Made by a program: the position numbers and the translations under genes. A model generated the notes under the pieces. The model saw only the letters and a program-made list of their open reading frames with translations, made no database searches and was not told where the DNA came from. Shown in pieces: positions 1 to 6,151 of a stretch of 8,661 bases of DNA; position 1 is the stretch's first letter; every line of letters begins with the position of its first letter. The stretch is from JBBAFM01 sp041655415 (GTDB lineage: Bacteria; Bacillota; Clostridia; Peptostreptococcales; JAAYPU01): NCBI GenBank assembly GCA_964429195.1, contig CAYSBC010000070.1, forward strand, positions 1-8,661, written 5' to 3'.

Positions 1-8
1 GTCAGTTG

Positions 9-137
9 TTATTTTATCTGACAATGAAGGTTTACACAATTTCTGATACACTCTCGAATAAGACTAAAAGAATCAAGCCTAAGTTTCTTATAATTAATTT
101 GTGTTTTCTCTTGCTCATCTATGTAACCCCAAGCCAT
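9..137 (-). CDS. Possible 42-residue ORF, doubtful
   Basis: An ATG-initiated frame at 137-135 runs to TAA at 11-9 and reads MAWGYIDEQEKTQINYKK and onwards, a mixed charged composition that looks protein-like. There is no purine-rich ribosome binding site before the ATG; the upstream bases are almost all A and T. It lies beyond the terminator at 197-167, so it would need its own promoter. I do not recognise it. It may be a remnant or chance; the window edge prevents seeing more context. Confidence 0.2.
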   Translation of the reverse strand: MAWGYIDEQEKTQINYKKLRLDSFSLIRECIRNCVNLHCQIK

Positions 138-303
138 TATAGCATATAGTTTATTATTAAGTTATGAAAAGTACGCCTGCCGATACGGCAAGCGTATATA
201 ACTAGGGGGCGGGTACGGAACGTTGAGATTCCTGGTTTCTATACTTGGAAATACGACCTATTAAAATCCTTAGTTTTTACATTTGCTTAGGTTGACAAAT
301 CCC
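138..303. other. Non-coding tail of the VWA operon
   Basis: With the doubtful ORF at 9-137 this makes about 300 bases without a secure gene. It holds the minus-strand terminator at 167-197 and a GC-rich patch at about 203-222 (AGGGGGCGGGTACGG on the plus strand) that stands out from the AT-rich surroundings. I see no RNA gene or promoter in it. Confidence 0.5.
167..197 (-). terminator. Intrinsic terminator after the VWA gene
   Basis: On the minus strand TACGCTTGCCG (196-186) pairs with CGGCAGGCGTA (182-172) across a three-base loop, an 11-bp stem followed by TTTT (170-167). One pair is a G-T wobble on the minus strand but a C-A mismatch on the plus strand, which supports minus-strand function. 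It lies about 105 bases past the VWA stop codon. Confidence 0.75.
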
Positions 304-948
304 CTATCCCCTACTGTTATAGTCTTCATCAATCGTCTTTCTCCAGTCATCCGATAAGAATTCTTGGTTTCTCAGCTCACTAACTGCATGATTAACAGCC
401 TTAAAATTGGTTTGAGTACCCTTCGAGTCAGCACGATAGTTTACAGCTCTATTTTTATCTATACCATAACTTTTTGCAGTTGAAACCGCATCAAGATTTG
501 CTCCTAAAAACATAAACTCCCATCCGTATTTCTCTTTTTCAAGCTCAACTAATCCTTTAACCTTTTCGGCAGTGTATTCTCTACTTGCGTTTTCCATCCC
601 GTCTGTAATTATCACAAATAAAACCTTATCGGCTCTTTCTTCTATTCTTTTGTTTTTCTGAACATTAACCACTTTATTTATGGTCTTCCCAAGAGCATCA
701 AGCAATGCTGTGGAACCTTCAACAAAATACTCTTTATCCGTGATAAATGGTGTGTCCCTTATATCCTCTCTTTCATGTAATATTTCATAGTTGTTATCAA
801 AAAGTACAGTTGTAACAAACGCCTTACCGCTTTCTGCCTTTTGATTCTTAAGCATGGAATTAAACCCGCCTATTGTATCGCTTTCAAGCCCTGACATAGA
901 TCCGCTTTTATCTAATATAAATACCAGCTCTGTTATATTTGTCTTCAT
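304..948 (-). CDS. von Willebrand factor A (VWA) domain protein
   Basis: A 214-residue protein that is essentially one VWA domain. The metal-ion-dependent adhesion site is complete: DKSGSM at residues 13-18 gives the D-x-S-x-S triad (D13, S15, S17), followed by T80 in EGSTALLDAL and D116 in IITDGMEN. It should bind a divalent cation and a protein partner. There is no signal peptide or membrane segment, so it is probably cytoplasmic. The ATG at 948 has GGAGG at 958-962, nine bases upstream. It is the last gene of the run that starts at 3871, 78 bases after the macro-domain gene, and a terminator follows. The adjacent macro protein is a candidate partner, but this is inferred from position only. 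Confidence 0.88.
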   Translation of the reverse strand: MKTNITELVFILDKSGSMSGLESDTIGGFNSMLKNQKAESGKAFVTTVLFDNNYEILHEREDIRDTPFITDKEYFVEGSTALLDALGKTINKVVNVQKNKRIEERADKVLFVIITDGMENASREYTAEKVKGLVELEKEKYGWEFMFLGANLDAVSTAKSYGIDKNRAVNYRADSKGTQTNFKAVNHAVSELRNQEFLSDDWRKTIDEDYNSRG

Positions 949-1026
949 AATATTTTACCTCCAGTAATTTGTTAGCTTCAGTATAACAAGTTACAAGGGA
1001 GGTATGGTCGCATTCAAAGCGACAAG

Positions 1027-2019
1027 TTATGAACAAAGCAAAAGCTGGTCAAAGGCAAATAAAGCTTCGTTTATTTCAAAGATATTGTAGTTCTTCTGCT
1101 CAATAAAATATTCTATTATCACATCAAACTTGTTACTTCTAGATAAAGTGAACCCTGCTTTTTCCAACAAATCTAATGTTTCGTCTTTATTTAACTTTAA
1201 AGCTATCGCAAACGCAATTGCGGTTCTTTTGCTTGGATTGTAGTCCTTATTGCTCTTGATTTTTGAAAACAGCTTCCTATCAATGTTAGCACGTTTATAC
1301 GTCTGTACGTCCGTCACACCTTTTTCATCTATTAGCCTTAATAGCATTTGCGAGAAAGTTTCATCAAGGTTGTTCACCACGTCCTCAATACTTCGATTTA
1401 CTTTAAGTGGCTTCAGACTTAAAGAATCAATCTCATCAATGTACTCGTTCTGGTTTCTACTGCTTCTATATCTAACATACTTACTGTTATCAACGTAATT
1501 ATCATCTATAAACTTCTCAATATCAGAGAAACGCTGCTTACTTAAAGCGAATGATTTCTTATCAAAAACAACCAGATACACCATCATATCATCTGTTTCT
1601 AAATAATCTTTTATAGCTTCAACAGCTATACTTAATGCTTCGTCCTTTGGATATCCGTAAATGCCTGTTGATATAAGCGGAAAAGCAATCGACTTACATC
1701 CTTGCTTCTTCGCCAGCTTCATAGAATTTATATAACAATTCCTAAGCAGATTAGGCTCACCGCTATTGCCACCTTCCCAGATTGGACCGACAGTATGTAT
1801 TATGTGTTTTGCAGGCAGATTATAACCCTTTGTTATTACCGCTTCACCTACATTGCACCCGCCAATAGCGTTGCATTCTTTCTGAAGCTCCTTAGACCCT
1901 GCAGCTGAAAATATAGCACCGCACACACCTGCTCCCATCCTCAGAGACGTGTTAGCCGCATTAACTATTGCTCCAACCATCATTTTAGTTATATCGTTTC
2001 TTACTATTTTAAATGGCAT
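1027..2019 (-). CDS. Macro domain protein with C-terminal HTH-like domain
   Basis: About 330 residues from the preferred start. Residues 1-170 form a macro domain, a fold that binds ADP-ribose or related ligands: D9, NAAN at 20-23, GVCGAIFSAAG at 31-41, PAKHIIHTVGP at 69-79 and STGIYGYP at 117-124. Many relatives remove ADP-ribose from proteins or deacetylate O-acetyl-ADP-ribose. In YmdB-like enzymes the second motif reads GVDGAIH; here the Asp is Cys33 and the His is Phe37, so activity is uncertain. After a linker, the last 100 or so residues are helical and resemble a Cro/C1-type helix-turn-helix (KRANIDRKLFSKIKSNK, then a DLLEKAGFTLSRS segment). The frame is open to a GTG at 2052, but GGGAG at 2026-2030 sits six bases before the ATG at 2019, so I chose that start; the ATG at 2022 is the next best. 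Confidence 0.85.
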   Translation of the reverse strand: MPFKIVRNDITKMMVGAIVNAANTSLRMGAGVCGAIFSAAGSKELQKECNAIGGCNVGEAVITKGYNLPAKHIIHTVGPIWEGGNSGEPNLLRNCYINSMKLAKKQGCKSIAFPLISTGIYGYPKDEALSIAVEAIKDYLETDDMMVYLVVFDKKSFALSKQRFSDIEKFIDDNYVDNSKYVRYRSSRNQNEYIDEIDSLSLKPLKVNRSIEDVVNNLDETFSQMLLRLIDEKGVTDVQTYKRANIDRKLFSKIKSNKDYNPSKRTAIAFAIALKLNKDETLDLLEKAGFTLSRSNKFDVIIEYFIEQKNYNIFEINEALFAFDQLLLCS

Positions 2020-2025
2020 CATTAA

Positions 2026-2030
2026 CTCCC
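2026..2030 (-). promoter_or_regulatory. Ribosome binding site deciding the macro-gene start
   Basis: GGGAG on the minus strand lies three bases before the ATG at 2022 and six before the ATG at 2019. The GTG at 2052, which gives the longest frame, lies upstream of it and would put the site inside the coding region. The macro-domain consensus also begins only at the MPFKIVRND segment. Confidence 0.65.
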
Positions 2031-2082
2031 AATTATTATGTGAATTTAGCACGCTCCATCATCGGTATATTATACAGATTTA

Positions 2083-2847
2083 TTACCACTCTATAACCTC
2101 AGGATATTCTCCGATTCTTATGCTGTTAACATCGCAATCATGCTCAGCAGCATAATCATATATCTCTTCTTCTATTTCTGCATACTCTTTATTGCTATTA
2201 TAATTAGTAATCTTCCTGGTGAATTTCAAGAAGTTCTTAATCCGCTTTTCTTTATCCAATTTTATATAGTCGATATTAGCCAGATCAACATACTGACGAA
2301 GAATATTAGTAATATAAATATCTTTGTCGGTCATTGCTTTAAGCCACATTCTATAACTCTGTTCTGATAAGGTATTCTTAACACATTCAGCAAATGCACT
2401 TTGGAAGGAACGAAGAACAGATATTGTTTTATCCCATACTACTTTTTGATGAAACATTTCGTTGAATATGTACTTGGTTTTTGTAATGTCCATTACTCTC
2501 AAAATTATCAGTTCATTTATTACAGCCATGCAAAAGAACATTTCAGGGTAAAGGTAATTACATGAATAAACAACATTCTTATTAGGAGTTATTTCCCCAC
2601 GCAATTTCATGGTTTCTTTGTCCATGCCATTATCTATCAGTTCTATATCTCTATCCCCTTGATATGCATGCCTGATATCATAACTCAAGCCAAGCATGCG
2701 AGTTGAAACATGAATATATTCTTTATGCTTTTCAGAAAACTCGTCTACTGAGATTTTATAGAATGCTTCGACAAGCTCATATAAGTCATCAAAGCTGCCT
2801 GTTATTTTTACTCCTGTTAGATTTTTTGTGCTTTCAATCTTAATCAT
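2083..2847 (-). CDS. DUF6904-like protein of unknown function
   Basis: A 254-residue soluble protein. The opening IKIESTKNLTGVKITGSFDDLYELVEA, followed by a LGLSYDIRHAYQGDRDIEL segment near residues 52-70, matches my memory of the DUF6904 family; no biochemical role is known to me. The middle, about residues 75-125, looks like beta strands with a hydrophobic stretch (YLYPEMFFCMAVINELIIL). The C-terminal half is helical and charged. There are no membrane segments and no clear catalytic motif. The ATG at 2847 has AGGGAG at 2853-2858, five bases upstream. It lies 63 bases before the macro start, consistent with one transcript with the macro and VWA genes. Confidence 0.72.
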   Translation of the reverse strand: MIKIESTKNLTGVKITGSFDDLYELVEAFYKISVDEFSEKHKEYIHVSTRMLGLSYDIRHAYQGDRDIELIDNGMDKETMKLRGEITPNKNVVYSCNYLYPEMFFCMAVINELIILRVMDITKTKYIFNEMFHQKVVWDKTISVLRSFQSAFAECVKNTLSEQSYRMWLKAMTDKDIYITNILRQYVDLANIDYIKLDKEKRIKNFLKFTRKITNYNSNKEYAEIEEEIYDYAAEHDCDVNSIRIGEYPEVIEW

Positions 2848-2923
2848 ATAGGCTCCCTCAAAAAGTACCGTTTTTTATAATGTCATTTAGTTTTTTTAAC
2901 ACTAATTTATACTGCAAATCAAT

Positions 2924-3142
2924 CTATTCCTCACCAAACTCTCTATCGTAAGCTATCAAATCACAAATTGCGTAAAGATCGGTTTTAAGTGCTCTTAAAC
3001 TAAGATTTATACGATCAAAATCTTCACATATTACATCATTGTTACCAGTGATTTCAGATAATTGTGATTCGATCTTTTTTACTTTATTCAAAACCTTATT
3101 TGTCTTTTTAATATACCTCTTAATCTTTAATTCAGCGTTCAC
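2924..3142 (-). CDS. Small helical, probably coiled-coil protein
   Basis: A 72-residue hydrophilic protein whose N-terminal half is strongly basic (ELKIKRYIKKTNKVLNKVKK) and whose C-terminal half is acidic. Spacing of I, L and V suggests one or two amphipathic helices or a short coiled coil. I recognise no family. The start is GTG at 3142, with AGGAG at 3155-3159 twelve bases upstream, longer than usual; no nearer in-frame start exists. It begins 24 bases after the stop of the preceding gene, so the two are almost certainly co-transcribed. It could be an accessory subunit or small partner of a neighbour, but nothing in the sequence says which. Confidence 0.65.
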   Translation of the reverse strand: MNAELKIKRYIKKTNKVLNKVKKIESQLSEITGNNDVICEDFDRINLSLRALKTDLYAICDLIAYDREFGEE

Positions 3143-3166
3143 GTTATACTTTTTCTCCTAAAGTTT

Positions 3167-3871
3167 TTATATTTCTACCCCAAACGCTTCTGCGATTTTC
3201 TTTTTTCTAAAAATGCTGAGTCTTGCATCACGTCTTTCTGGTCTACTCACAACTACGCTTTTAAATCCCAATCTATCCTTTGCTATAGACACAACTTCTT
3301 CAAAATCTGAAAACCAATCAGCGCCAGTAACAAAGATTACATGCGTTGATTTTAGAGTTTCTAACTCATAAGTTAATATCTTTCTAGCATTTTGCAACTG
3401 TGCAGCGCAAAGTGACCCCCATGGGTTCCCGCCATCTCTTGGTGCTATCTTATATAGGTTCGACCATGCCAGCTTGTGTATCCAATTATCATTTGTAGCA
3501 TTTGTAAGAACCTTAGTTAAGCTCTTTGCCAAATACCAGTATGGGTAACTCTCTCGTCTTTTCTTCTTTCCAGGCAAAGGAGTTTTTACCCACTCTAAGT
3601 TACTTTTATTCCAATACTCTATTATTTCATTAGCTTTCAAATGTGCGCTTTTATTGTTGAAATCTTGCGATATATCCCAGCAGTAATCAGCTTCCCATCC
3701 GTTAACTGATCTACCTATGAAAAGCAATCGGTTTTCGCAGTTTCTATAATCTTCCCCAACCAAAGTATATTGTGCTGTTAGTTTCTCATCTCCTTTCATA
3801 CCTCTCCTCTTGATTTTTTGATAGTCTAAGTCTAATAGCATGTCCTCATATAAGTTTCTAATAGTTTCCAT
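3167..3871 (-). CDS. Unknown protein, possibly uracil-DNA glycosylase fold
   Basis: A 234-residue soluble protein. It has LLFIGRSVNGW at 49-59 after a strand, an AWSNLYKIAPRDGGNPWG block at 135-152, a VIFVTGADWF strand-and-turn at 178-187, and VVVSRPERRDAR near the end (206-217). The order (glycine-rich loop after the first strand, Asn-containing block, hydrophobic strand, late polar loop) recalls the uracil-DNA glycosylase superfamily, where the late loop is usually HPS-like. I cannot match catalytic residues one to one, so this is a weak structural guess. The ATG at 3871 has GGAG at 3880-3883, eight bases upstream. It is the first gene of the left-hand unit and follows the candidate promoter at 4012-3984. 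Confidence 0.6.
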   Translation of the reverse strand: METIRNLYEDMLLDLDYQKIKRRGMKGDEKLTAQYTLVGEDYRNCENRLLFIGRSVNGWEADYCWDISQDFNNKSAHLKANEIIEYWNKSNLEWVKTPLPGKKKRRESYPYWYLAKSLTKVLTNATNDNWIHKLAWSNLYKIAPRDGGNPWGSLCAAQLQNARKILTYELETLKSTHVIFVTGADWFSDFEEVVSIAKDRLGFKSVVVSRPERRDARLSIFRKKKIAEAFGVEI

Positions 3872-3983
3872 ATAATATTCTCCGTCATTTTATTAAATCA
3901 TTTTTTAACATCCGCTCTGCTACATATTAGCTGTTGATATCTACAACCTTTATAACTTCCTAAGCAACATCAGTTTTTCTATC

Positions 3984-4012
3984 ATACAACATAATACCAC
4001 TATATTTGTCAA
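3984..4012 (-). promoter_or_regulatory. Candidate promoter of the five-gene unit
   Basis: A consensus -35 TTGACA occupies 4012-4007 on the minus strand. At 17-bp spacing the -10 is TTGTAT (3989-3984), a weak match; TATGAT (3986-3981) matches better but at 20-bp spacing. It lies about 115 bases upstream of the first gene start and 80 bases beyond the end of the metallo-beta-lactamase remnant. The -35 overlaps the palindrome at 4009-4020. Confidence 0.45.
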
Positions 4013-4020
4013 CCGGTTGA
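4009..4020. promoter_or_regulatory. 12-bp perfect palindrome, possible operator
   Basis: TCAACCGGTTGA is a perfect dyad sharing four bases with the -35 TTGACA. A repressor dimer bound here would block RNA polymerase. No regulator is identified, although the HTH-like domain of the macro protein is an obvious candidate. A 12-bp palindrome arises by chance about twice in a window this size, so its position is the main argument. Confidence 0.4.
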
Positions 4021-4089
4021 TCATTCAGTGATATCGCTCCTCAAGAAAGAATCTTTAGCTAAAAGTGAGCATTCGCAGCAAATATTATA

Positions 4090-4367
4090 TCAAGAAAAAA
4101 CAGTATACTCTTCTCCATCATCCAAAAGCTTCGTTTTACCTGATAAGCCTACAAACTCCTTTGGCTCCATTTTGTGTGGATCGGTACTATTAATTTAGGT
4201 TCCAATTCCTCTATTATTCTTTTTATGTCCTTTATTGAGGCGTGACCGCTTGTATGAAGCATCTTCTGATTAAACCCAAAACCCTGTAAAAATTCTTCAA
4301 ATCTCTTTTGGTACTCACTGTCACGGTATCCTTGCCACATTAAATATATAAACAGCCCTCTCCTCAA
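4090..4367 (-). pseudogene. Beta-CASP/RNase J-like metallohydrolase C-terminal remnant
   Basis: The frame holds LFIYLMWQGYRD, then HTSGHASIKDIKRIIEE and PKLIVPIHT, the C-terminal signature of metallo-beta-lactamase-fold, beta-CASP/RMMBL-type hydrolases related to RNase J; the HTSGHA histidine belongs to the metal site. The N-terminal metallo-beta-lactamase core is missing, with a stop codon at 4391-4389 upstream and only a TTG at 4367 as possible start. The listed frame ends in TAG at 4151-4149, but adding one A in the AAAA run at 4173-4170 restores MEPKEFVGLSGKTKLLDDGE up to TGA at 4092-4090, the expected family ending. The gene is therefore both truncated and frameshifted. It is unlikely to make an active enzyme. 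Confidence 0.78.
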
Positions 4368-4378
4368 CTCACAAGCAT

Positions 4379-4438
4379 TTACTTTTTTCTAAGTAAAAGT
4401 CCTATAATTAAAAATACTATGCCAACCATTAACCACAT
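4379..4438 (-). CDS. Possible 19-residue membrane peptide
   Basis: The ATG at 4438 gives MWLMVGIVFLIIGLLLRKK followed by TAA, one hydrophobic helix with a basic tail. AGGAAG at 4451-4456 is 12 bases upstream, which is far. The frame is open further upstream without a standard start. It may be a real micropeptide or the tail of a decayed membrane gene. Confidence 0.3.
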   Translation of the reverse strand: MWLMVGIVFLIIGLLLRKK

Positions 4439-4464
4439 TGAATATAACCGCTTCCTGTAGTAAA

Positions 4465-4680
4465 TTAGGTTTTTCTATTTGATATACCAAATGCTAAACC
4501 TACAACACTAACTACAATCAGAGTTACACACAGCCACCAAGGTAATCCAAGTATGAATATGCCCACAATAATCACAACTGCAATAATAGAGCCAGCACCG
4601 GTTTTATTTGTTGATAAACCTTGCGTTACTTTATTAAATATATAGAGTTTTGTCCAAGAGAACTTGCTTTTATTTTTAAT
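4465..4680 (-). CDS. 71-residue two-helix membrane protein, ATT start
   Basis: The frame reads x-KNKSKFSWTKLYIF, then a polar stretch to about residue 30, then hydrophobic segments IIAVVIIVGIFILGL (32-46) and WWLCVTLIVVSVVGLAF (48-64), ending SNRKT. This is a typical small two-helix membrane protein with a basic N-terminus. It has no ATG, GTG or TTG at its beginning. An ATT at 4680-4678 occupies the expected place, five bases after the purine-rich AGGGAGAGG (4694-4686), and shares a base with the TAA of the DUF429 gene, like a coupled ATGA junction. Either ATT is used as a rare start or an ATG has mutated. Together with 4379-4438 it fills most of the gap between 4368 and 4675. I recognise no family. 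Confidence 0.5.
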   Translation of the reverse strand: MKNKSKFSWTKLYIFNKVTQGLSTNKTGAGSIIAVVIIVGIFILGLPWWLCVTLIVVSVVGLAFGISNRKT

Positions 4681-5539
4681 TTCGACCTCTCCCTTCAGAG
4701 TAAACCATCTGCATTAAAAATCCGCAGTTATCTTTCTGTGGTTCAGCTGGGATAGTTTTTAGTTCGCCTTTTTGACCATTCCTGGCAACTACAGCTAAAC
4801 AGATCGCATCAAGAATATCATCAATCTGTGCTTCCTTTTTGCTAATATTACTTTCATATACTATCTCTTCTATTTCCTTGTAATATTCTGATAATACTGA
4901 TATTCTTTTTTTAATTCCTTCTGGAGTCTTTTTGTTTTCGAATATTGGGGTTCCATTAAATTTGGCAAAGCAAATTTCAGGATGGCTTTCTATCAACTTA
5001 TTCTTATATTTTTCATTATCTTTTAGAAACTTGTCAATTTCTCTTATTTTAGGACAGATTGCATAAGACTGTTGAGACAAACCCTTACCAAGTACATTTT
5101 TATTCATTTCATTAGCTTCTTTATAACTATCCTTATATACTGCTTGTCGGCATGGACAGTTAAAAATACTTGAAGCTTTCTTCCCAAGTATTTTTCTTGC
5201 TCCTATTTCGGGCCTTATATCATTCCCGATTTCCGGAAGACCTATTGGCATATCAATGATCATCAATTCAGCATCTGCATTTTCTCTGCACAACATTTCT
5301 ATTGAGTTGTAAATCTTAAGGCTATGCCCGCTGCTATCTATCGTAAAAGCTACCCAACCAGCTCGGCATCCATCAACTCCTACTACTTTATGATTTATAT
5401 TTGGAGATTTGGAGCTTTCCTTTTCTAATAGGCTGTAAAACAAAGATAAAAAGTCACTCTTAGCTCTATTTATACTTATAAATGAAAAATCTAAAGTTGT
5501 TGATATATAGGGCTCATGCTCAGAGATTCTAGTACCCAT
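4676..5539 (-). CDS. DUF429 domain protein, C-terminal half of split HD-DUF429
   Basis: From about residue 50 this is a DUF429 domain, a family with a predicted RNase H-like fold and a suspected nuclease role. Visible motifs are VVGVDGCRAGW (52-62), IIDMPIGLP (94-102), a conserved AR-x-LGKKASSIFNCPCR block (114-131), ESHPE (184-188) and DDILDA (240-245); the aspartates would form the acidic site. The first 45 or so residues (MGTRISEHEPYISTT to YSLLEKE) are not DUF429 but look like the end of the upstream HD domain. The 13 codons before the ATG are open, in frame, and end at the TAA of that gene. AAGGA lies four bases before the ATG at 5539, so restart of translation is possible. The DUF429 part itself appears intact. 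Confidence 0.82.
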   Translation of the reverse strand: MGTRISEHEPYISTTLDFSFISINRAKSDFLSLFYSLLEKESSKSPNINHKVVGVDGCRAGWVAFTIDSSGHSLKIYNSIEMLCRENADAELMIIDMPIGLPEIGNDIRPEIGARKILGKKASSIFNCPCRQAVYKDSYKEANEMNKNVLGKGLSQQSYAICPKIREIDKFLKDNEKYKNKLIESHPEICFAKFNGTPIFENKKTPEGIKKRISVLSEYYKEIEEIVYESNISKKEAQIDDILDAICLAVVARNGQKGELKTIPAEPQKDNCGFLMQMVYSEGRGRN

Positions 5540-5578
5540 TAATTCCTTAAATTCGTAGTATAAAAGTGCGTCGTCAAT

Positions 5579-5965
5579 TTATTTTATGACCTTATGTTCG
5601 TTATCTGTAAGTTCTTTCAAATCGAACTTCGAATAAACAACATTTGATATCTTTTTTTCAATCTTATCATATCCGATAAGCTTATTCTTTACAGGCCTTG
5701 GAACATCCGCAATATATGCTTCTGCTGCATCGTGCAACAGGCATGCCAGCTGAATACGTTTAGACAGCCCTCTGTTCTTTGCCTCCAATGAACAATTGAT
5801 AGAATGCTGCGCCACAGAATAAAAGTGTTTAAAATGACCATTTGCCCTGGTCATCATAGATAATGAATGTGCTATATCCTCAATGTTAATATCCTCAGGC
5901 TGAATCTTAAAAGGATTCACCTCATTCTTTGAGTATGTTAAAATACAATCTTCATTTCCCGGCAT
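5579..5965 (-). CDS. YfbR-like HD nucleotidase domain, cut by in-frame stop
   Basis: A 128-residue piece of an HD-superfamily phosphohydrolase resembling the YfbR 5'-deoxynucleotidase group, which removes phosphate from deoxynucleoside monophosphates. Visible are R40, H54 in YSVAQHS, H78-D79 in CLLHDAAEAYIADVPRPVK, with E82 and D87. Intact relatives are nearly 200 residues. The frame stops at TAA (5581-5579) after NEHKVIK, and the next in-frame codons read IDDALLYYEFKELMGTR, which fits the missing final helix with the last metal-binding Asp. A single substitution, for example GAA to TAA, explains this. The truncated product would lack that ligand and is probably inactive unless read through. 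The ATG at 5965 has AGAGGGG seven bases upstream. It follows the DUF3846 gene by 186 bases. Confidence 0.8.
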   Translation of the reverse strand: MPGNEDCILTYSKNEVNPFKIQPEDINIEDIAHSLSMMTRANGHFKHFYSVAQHSINCSLEAKNRGLSKRIQLACLLHDAAEAYIADVPRPVKNKLIGYDKIEKKISNVVYSKFDLKELTDNEHKVIK

Positions 5966-6004
5966 TCCAGCACCCCTCTTATACCTTCAGCTATCTTTAA
6001 ACTA

Positions 6005-6010
6005 ATTATA
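6005..6010 (-). promoter_or_regulatory. Candidate -10 element for the HD-DUF429 gene
   Basis: A perfect TATAAT lies about 40 bases upstream of the ATG at 5965. The -35 region at suitable spacing is A-rich and a poor match to TTGACA, and there is no extended -10 TG. The 186-base gap before this gene leaves room for a promoter, but support is limited. Confidence 0.35.
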
Positions 6011-6151
6011 CTTTTTTGCAGTACGTTTTTTTGGACTTATATTAGTGTAGATACCTAAAAATCCTATTATTTGAACTTATTAGCTATTTAAACAGTGTAT
6101 GCTTTGTTTTAATTTACCATATTCAGAGAATAAATGATAGCACCAATCGTG

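Larger units (their letters stand above)
3872..4089. other. Upstream region of the five-gene unit
   Basis: About 220 bases with no convincing gene. It contains the palindrome and candidate promoter described separately. A 24-codon frame beginning MINRLTNIVV at 4022 crosses the promoter, but the nearest GAGGAG is 13 bases away, so I do not call it. Confidence 0.4.

Noticed and set aside
1007..1023. Hairpin GTCGC-ATTCAAA-GCGAC between the macro and VWA genes
   Set aside because: A five-base stem without a T-tract; not a terminator, and nothing else supports a role.
1250..2367. Plus-strand frames of 68-82 codons opposite the macro and DUF6904 genes
   Set aside because: They lie wholly or mostly opposite well-supported minus-strand genes and show no family motif; antisense shadows.
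3948..4022. 24-codon minus-strand frame MINRLTNIVV
   Set aside because: Its GAGGAG is 13 bases from the ATG, and it crosses the better-supported palindrome and -35 element.
4084..4089. TATAAT after the metallohydrolase remnant as a promoter
   Set aside because: No acceptable -35 at the right spacing; such hexamers are frequent in AT-rich DNA.
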